From: Pseudomonas crudilactis
Lineage (GTDB): Bacteria; Pseudomonadota; Gammaproteobacteria; Pseudomonadales; Pseudomonadaceae
NCBI RefSeq assembly: GCF_013433315.1
Contig: NZ_WXVV01000019.1
Location: 62,001 to 126,000 of the forward strand
Reading direction: 5' to 3'
Length of the DNA stretch: 64,000 bases
The notes under the pieces were generated by a model. That model saw nothing but the letters and a program-made list of their open reading frames with translations, had not been told where the DNA came from and did no database searches. Of the stretch, positions 60,801 to 64,000 are shown in pieces. The position numbers were made by a program, and so were the translations under genes. Every line of letters begins with the position of its first letter. Within the stretch, counting starts at the first letter, position 1.

Positions 60801-60898
60801 GGCAACTTGCTCCAGGCCTGGAAACCCAGCAGCACAATCAACAGGCTGACCACAGTGGCGAGCACCGGGCGGCGGATGAACGGATCAGTAAAAGCCAT
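57872..60898 (-). CDS. RND efflux pump inner-membrane subunit (MexI-like)
   Basis: The 1008-residue proton-driven transporter of the HAE1 class has twelve helices with two large periplasmic loops. N-terminal MAFTDPFIRRPVLATVV, proton-relay aspartates in GLVVDDAIVVVENIHRH (about 400-416) and GLVTLIGLISKHGILIVEFAN (about 910-930) are visible. The sequence is nearest to MexI/MdtB-like pumps exporting drugs or small metabolites. It pairs with the adaptor gene 13 bases upstream. No outer-membrane channel gene is present, so it presumably uses a shared one. The start at 60898 follows AAGGAATCCTC. Confidence 0.92.
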   Translation of the reverse strand: MAFTDPFIRRPVLATVVSLLIVLLGFQAWSKLPLRQYPQMENALITVTTAYPGANAETIQGYITQPMQQSLASAEGIDYMTSVSRQNFSVISIYARIGSNTDRLFTELLAKANEVKNKLPQDAEDPVLSKESADASALMYISFFSKDLSNPQITDYLSRVIQPKLATLPGMAEAEILGNQVFAMRLWLDPVKLAGFGLSAADVTNAVRQYNFLSAAGEVKGQYVVTSINANTELKSAEAFAAIPLKVSGDSRVLLSDVARVEMGAENYDSISSFGGTPSVYIGIKATPGANPLDVIKEVRKLMPELEAQLPPNLKSEIAYDATLFIQASIDEVVKTLFEAVLIVIVVVFLFLGALRSVVIPVVTIPLSMIGVMFFMQMMGYSMNLLTLLAMVLAIGLVVDDAIVVVENIHRHIEEGKTPFDAALEGAREIAMPVVSMTITLAAVYAPIGFLTGLTGALFKEFALTLAGAVVISGIVALTLSPMMCAFLLRHEENPSGLAHRLDRIFEGLKRRYQSMLHGTLNTRPVVLVFAVIVLCLIPVFLKFTKSELAPDEDQGIIFMMANAPQPTNLDYLSTYTDEFIKIFKEFPEYYSSFQINGYNGVQAGIGGFLLKPWNERSRTQMQILPEVQGKLGAIPGLQIFGFNLPSLPGTGEGLPFEFVVNTANDYELLLQVADRIKKRAMESGKFAFVDLDLAFDKPEVVVDIDRAKAAQMGVSMLDLGGTLATLLGEAEINRFTIEGRSYKVIAQVERPYRDNPDWLNNYYVKNTQGELLPLSTLIKVSDRARPRQLNQFQQLNAAKISGFPLVSMGEAIDTVLQIAREEAPAGFAFDYGGASRQFVQEGSALWVTFALALAIIFLVLAAQFESFRDPLVILVTVPLSICGALIPLFLGWSSMNIYTQVGLVTLIGLISKHGILIVEFANQLRKDKGLTAREAVEEAAAIRLRPVLMTTAAMVFGMVPLILATGAGAVSRFDIGMVIATGMSIGTLFTLFVLPCVYTLLAKPDTP

Positions 60899-60911
60899 GA
60901 GGATTCCTTGA

Positions 60912-62060
60912 TCAGTCGGCGCGCGGCGGACTGTTCTGCTCGCCGAGGGTCTTGTCGTCGCTGATGGCAATGTGGGCGCCGTTGTCCAGTTTGATCTGGC
61001 CGGCCGTCACCACTTGTTCGCCGCTCTGCACGCCCTTGTTGATCATCACCAGGCCATCGCGGCGTTCACCGGTTTCGATGAAGCGGCGTTCGGCAATCAG
61101 CACCGGTTGGCCCTTGTCATCCTTTTCGACGCTGCCGTCCTCGGCTTTCTTCTGCCCGACCACGTAGATCGAGTTGCCGTAGAGGGTGTAGGTGATCGCG
61201 CTTTCTGGCACAACGATGTGTTTCTGCGGGTCGGGCAGCAGCACTTCAAGGCTGGTGAACATTCCCGGCAGCAGCTTGCCGTCGGGGTTGGCCAGGGTGG
61301 CGCGCACGAGAATATTGCGCGTGGTGCTTTCGACGATCGGGTTGATCGCGCTGATCTTGCCGGCGAAGTTTTGCCCCGGGTAAGCAGAGACCGAGATCTG
61401 CACCGGCTGACCGATGGCGAGTTTCGGCACCGATTGTTCGGGCAGGTAGAAGTCGGCGTAGAGGCTACTCAAATCCTGCAGTGTGGCGATTTTTGTGCCA
61501 CTGGCCAGATAGTCACCGACGTCGACCTGACGGATGCCGATGGTGCCGCTGAACGGCGCGAGGATGCGTTTTTTCGCCAGCGAGGCGTTGAGCTGATTGA
61601 CCGTGGCTTTGTTCTTTTGCAGCACGGCGGAGAGGCGATCGTACTCGCCTTTGGAGATCGCGCGGCTGTCGACCAGTTGGCTGCCACGGCCGAAGTCCAG
61701 TTGCGCCAGACCCAGATCGGCCTTGGCGGTTTCCAGCAGGGCGGTCTCTACGGCGCTGTCGAGTTGCAGCAGCGGTTGCCCGGCCTTGACCTTCTGTCCG
61801 GATTCGAACTTGAGTTCGGTGACGGTGCCGGCCACTTCCAGGCTCAGCTCGACACCTTGCAGCGCCTTGAGCGTGCCGACGGTGGGCAAACGCAACTGCC
61901 ACGGCTGCTCGGTGGCGTGGGCCACGGCGACGCTGATGGGCGGTTTCGGCTTGGAAAAGCCCTGGATCATTGTGTAGATCGAAAAGGCTTTGTACCCGCC
62001 CAGCACCAGGACGATCAACAAAACAACACCCAACATGATCAGCATGCGGCGACGCAGCAT
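60912..62060 (-). CDS. RND efflux periplasmic adaptor (MexH-like)
   Basis: The 382-residue membrane-fusion protein has an N-terminal helix (about 6-28), lipoyl-like domain halves with VELSLEVAGTVTELKFESGQKVKAGQPLLQLD (about 72-102) and ILAPFSGTIGIRQVDVGDYLASG (about 167-190), a helical hairpin between them, and a beta-barrel/membrane-proximal domain. A spacer insertion EDGSVEKDDKGQ lies near 318-330. It forms a two-gene unit with the pump. Confidence 0.92.
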   Translation of the reverse strand: MLRRRMLIMLGVVLLIVLVLGGYKAFSIYTMIQGFSKPKPPISVAVAHATEQPWQLRLPTVGTLKALQGVELSLEVAGTVTELKFESGQKVKAGQPLLQLDSAVETALLETAKADLGLAQLDFGRGSQLVDSRAISKGEYDRLSAVLQKNKATVNQLNASLAKKRILAPFSGTIGIRQVDVGDYLASGTKIATLQDLSSLYADFYLPEQSVPKLAIGQPVQISVSAYPGQNFAGKISAINPIVESTTRNILVRATLANPDGKLLPGMFTSLEVLLPDPQKHIVVPESAITYTLYGNSIYVVGQKKAEDGSVEKDDKGQPVLIAERRFIETGERRDGLVMINKGVQSGEQVVTAGQIKLDNGAHIAISDDKTLGEQNSPPRAD

Positions 62061-62155
62061 ATTTCCAGTTCCTTGGATAAATCAGGTGAGACAGGCGGGC
62101 ACATTACTCCGAGTACAGGGGGGATTCCAACTGGCAGTTCTTACAGGGTGGCTGA

Positions 62156-62228
62156 AAAAGATCGCAGCCTCCGAGAGTCCTGGGATTGAAATGCAATCCT
62201 CTGAGCTGCCGAAGGCTGCGATCTTTTA
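62156..62228. repeat. Degenerate family B palindromic repeat
   Basis: The right arm GAGCTGCCGAAGGCTGCGAT is intact, whereas the left arm has substitutions and lost pairing (CCTCCGAGAGTCCTGG). It lies between the DUF1513 gene end and the RND adaptor start. Confidence 0.75.
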
Positions 62229-62236
62229 GGGCTGTT

Positions 62237-63337
62237 TTACGCCATCAGATGCAGATGGTTGTCCCAGAGCCCCGCCGGCAATTCCAGCGGCTTGGCCAAC
62301 AGCTCATCCTGGCGGCAATCGTAGTACCGGCAACGTCCTTGCCCGGAGGTCACGACAAAACCGTCCTTCACCGCACCGACGCCAGCGCAATCTGGCAACG
62401 GCGCATCGAGGCGCACTTCGCCGCTGTCCAGATCCCAGATAAAGAAGCGATTGCCACGCGGCGCTGTCAGCGCGACCAGCCGCAGATCACTGTGCACGGC
62501 AACACTGGCGGTGTAATGCCCCATCGACTGCAACTGATGCTCCGGCACCGGGAACGCCACGAACGGCTGACCCGGACGCTTGATCGCCAGCAGTTCCGAA
62601 CGCTCGTGCGAGGCGCCCATGAATTGCTGACCGGCAACGATGGTGCCGTCGCTGGCGATGCCCAGATGCCGCACGCTGTTCATCTGCTGGGCGAGAGTTT
62701 CCTTGCTCAGCAACGTGCCGTCGCGCAGCATCAGCACCAGACTTGGCTCCATGGCGTTGAGGTTCATGTCGACGCGGCTTTCCGCCTCAGTACGAATCCC
62801 GCCGTTGGCCACCACCAGCGTCTCGCCATCAGGCATCCACGACACCTGATGCGGGCCGAGGCCGTGGGTGGAAATCTCGCCTGTGTGCACCAGTCGCTCG
62901 CCTTCGAACTTGTACACGCCGAGCAGGCCACGACCAGGATCGGTCGTGTCGTTCTCGGTGGCGTACAGGTATTCGCCGTCCTTGTGCACCACGGCGTGGC
63001 CGTAGAAGTGCCGGTTCGGCTGTGAGGTCACCGTCTGCAACAAGTTACCGTCGCGCAGATCGATCAGGTAACTCTCGGTGCCCGGACGCCGCGCGACGAA
63101 CAGTGCAATCGGCTGCGTCGGGTGGTTGATGATGTCGTGGCAACGCTGGCCGACTTCGGTGGCGAACACCCGCGTGCCATCCAGCCGATAGCCGACGGCG
63201 TAGTGCTTGCCGTCGGTGTCGTCGCGCGCCGACAGCAACAGCGGGCTCTGATCCTTGCGTTTGAACAGCGTCCAGCCGCCCAGCGTCACTGCTCCCAGCA
63301 GTGCACTACCTAAAGTCAGAACCTGACGTCGCAGCAT
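62237..63337 (-). CDS. DUF1513 beta-propeller-like protein with Tat-type signal
   Basis: The 366-residue protein begins MLRRQVLTLGSALLGAVTL, resembling a twin-arginine signal. The rest has WD/propeller-like repeats (HAVVHKDGEYLYATEND, PHQVSWMPDGETLVVANGG, HLGIASDGTIVAGQQ). It is usually found with imelysin-type iron-related proteins, as here. The imelysin stop touches an upstream ATG (63352), but ATG 63337 has GAGGG eight bases before it and places the Arg pair at the N-terminus. Function is unknown; periplasmic location is inferred. Confidence 0.82.
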   Translation of the reverse strand: MLRRQVLTLGSALLGAVTLGGWTLFKRKDQSPLLLSARDDTDGKHYAVGYRLDGTRVFATEVGQRCHDIINHPTQPIALFVARRPGTESYLIDLRDGNLLQTVTSQPNRHFYGHAVVHKDGEYLYATENDTTDPGRGLLGVYKFEGERLVHTGEISTHGLGPHQVSWMPDGETLVVANGGIRTEAESRVDMNLNAMEPSLVLMLRDGTLLSKETLAQQMNSVRHLGIASDGTIVAGQQFMGASHERSELLAIKRPGQPFVAFPVPEHQLQSMGHYTASVAVHSDLRLVALTAPRGNRFFIWDLDSGEVRLDAPLPDCAGVGAVKDGFVVTSGQGRCRYYDCRQDELLAKPLELPAGLWDNHLHLMA

Positions 63338-63351
63338 GGCACTTGCCCTCA

Positions 63352-64000
63352 TCAGTCACCGTCGTTGGCGTTGAAGCCCAGTTGGATGCCCAGCGCCTTG
63401 GCCAGTTCGCCTTCGTGCAGGCGATGGACGACGTTGAGGCTGTCGTAGATGTCGTTGAGTTGCTGACGACCGGCGTCGTCTTCAAGCATTTCGCCGAGCG
63501 AACGCTGGGTGCTGTCGAACAGTTTCAGCGAAGCGGCATAAGCGGCGTCGATTTTGTCGGCCAATGGCTTTTGCTCAGATGGCAACAGACCGCGCAGGCC
63601 TTTGTTGTCGACGCCTTCCCACACGGTTTTCGCCGCCGCGAGGCTGGCTTCCAGTGAGGTCAGGGATGACTGGCTGCGCCATGCATCAGCCTGGAACGGC
63701 TGTGGCACGCCCTTGCTCTGGCGGCCCATTGGCGTGCCGAGTTTTTTCTTCAGGGTGTCCAGCGCGGTGACTTGTACACGCAGCAGATCGGCGATCGCTT
63801 CGTGGGAGTCGGCGTAACGCTGGTTGGGGAACTTGGTCATCTGCGCGAGCATGCCGTCGGTGTTGTTCCAGTTCTGCAGAATCTCTTCGGCCAGTTGCTT
63901 CTGACGCTCGCCGATGGCGATCAGCAGTGGGCAGTATTTGGCTTTTTGTTCTGCGTTGGCCACGTCAGGTTTGGCGTCGAAAAGGATGTATTCGTAAGCC
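63352..64000 (-). CDS. Imelysin-family protein (partial, N-terminus outside the window)
   Basis: The C-terminal roughly 215 residues of an imelysin/peptidase M75-like protein are visible. The reading frame stays open to the window edge (AYEYILFDAKPDVANAEQ...), so the internal ATG at 63963 is not the start. The helical content and LRGLLPSEQKPLADKIDAAY region fit the family, which is associated with iron uptake or storage systems. It is upstream of and coupled to the DUF1513 gene. Confidence 0.83.
   Translation of the reverse strand, partial: AYEYILFDAKPDVANAEQKAKYCPLLIAIGERQKQLAEEILQNWNNTDGMLAQMTKFPNQRYADSHEAIADLLRVQVTALDTLKKKLGTPMGRQSKGVPQPFQADAWRSQSSLTSLEASLAAAKTVWEGVDNKGLRGLLPSEQKPLADKIDAAYAASLKLFDSTQRSLGEMLEDDAGRQQLNDIYDSLNVVHRLHEGELAKALGIQLGFNANDGD

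Overview
The window is a 64 kb piece of a Pseudomonas chromosome, most likely from the P. fluorescens/P. putida side of the genus. The evidence is gene order (aauR-aauS-aatPMQJ, glpFKRD, argF, grxD-bfr-bfd-prx-rnt-pyrC-motY-argG, rnf-nth-metG, groESL, colRS-orf222-wapQ), high GC with the usual long antisense shadow frames, and three families of dispersed palindromic repeats typical of fluorescent pseudomonads.

Layout. 1-7.1 kb, minus strand: acidic amino acid uptake and its two-component control (glpM-like, AauR, AauS, ABC transporter AatP-AatM-AatQ-AatJ), with a readable sigma-54 promoter and two inverted-repeat activator sites in front of aatJ. 7.4-17.4 kb: an accessory island holding a tryptophan permease (Mtr), an indoleacetamide hydrolase (IaaH), a tryptophan 2-monooxygenase (IaaM), a complete three-component Rieske dioxygenase, an NTF2-like protein and an MFS exporter, with a divergent LysR regulator. 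17.6-22.7 kb: glycerol catabolism (glpD, glpR, glpK, glpF). 23-36 kb: housekeeping genes (YbaK, PhzF-like, an orphan ABC ATPase overlapping argF, a molybdopterin oxidoreductase, monothiol glutaredoxin, bacterioferritin and its ferredoxin, peroxiredoxin, RNase T, PyrC, MotY, ArgG). 36.1-38 kb: an AT-rich insert with a hypothetical membrane protein and a BvgA-like response regulator. 38-42.9 kb: a small PA3496-type gene, nth and an unusual rnf operon. 43-51 kb: metG, mrp/apbC, a short-chain dehydrogenase, a HugZ-type protein, fxsA and groESL. 51-57.7 kb: a PAP2 phosphatase and an LTA-synthase-like enzyme, then the ColRS operon with orf222, wapQ and a small exported protein. 57.9-64 kb: an RND pump pair, a DUF1513 protein and a partial imelysin gene.

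The two most interesting systems are: (1) the tryptophan island, where Mtr + IaaM + IaaH should take tryptophan through indole-3-acetamide to indole-3-acetate (auxin), co-oriented with a dedicated Rieske oxygenase and exporter whose product I cannot name; and (2) the rnf operon, which has no rnfC, encodes an RnfB without its membrane anchor but with a long RnfC-like helical tail, and encodes RnfA/RnfE in which three of the four expected membrane Fe-S cysteines are absent. That suggests a remodelled or non-canonical complex.
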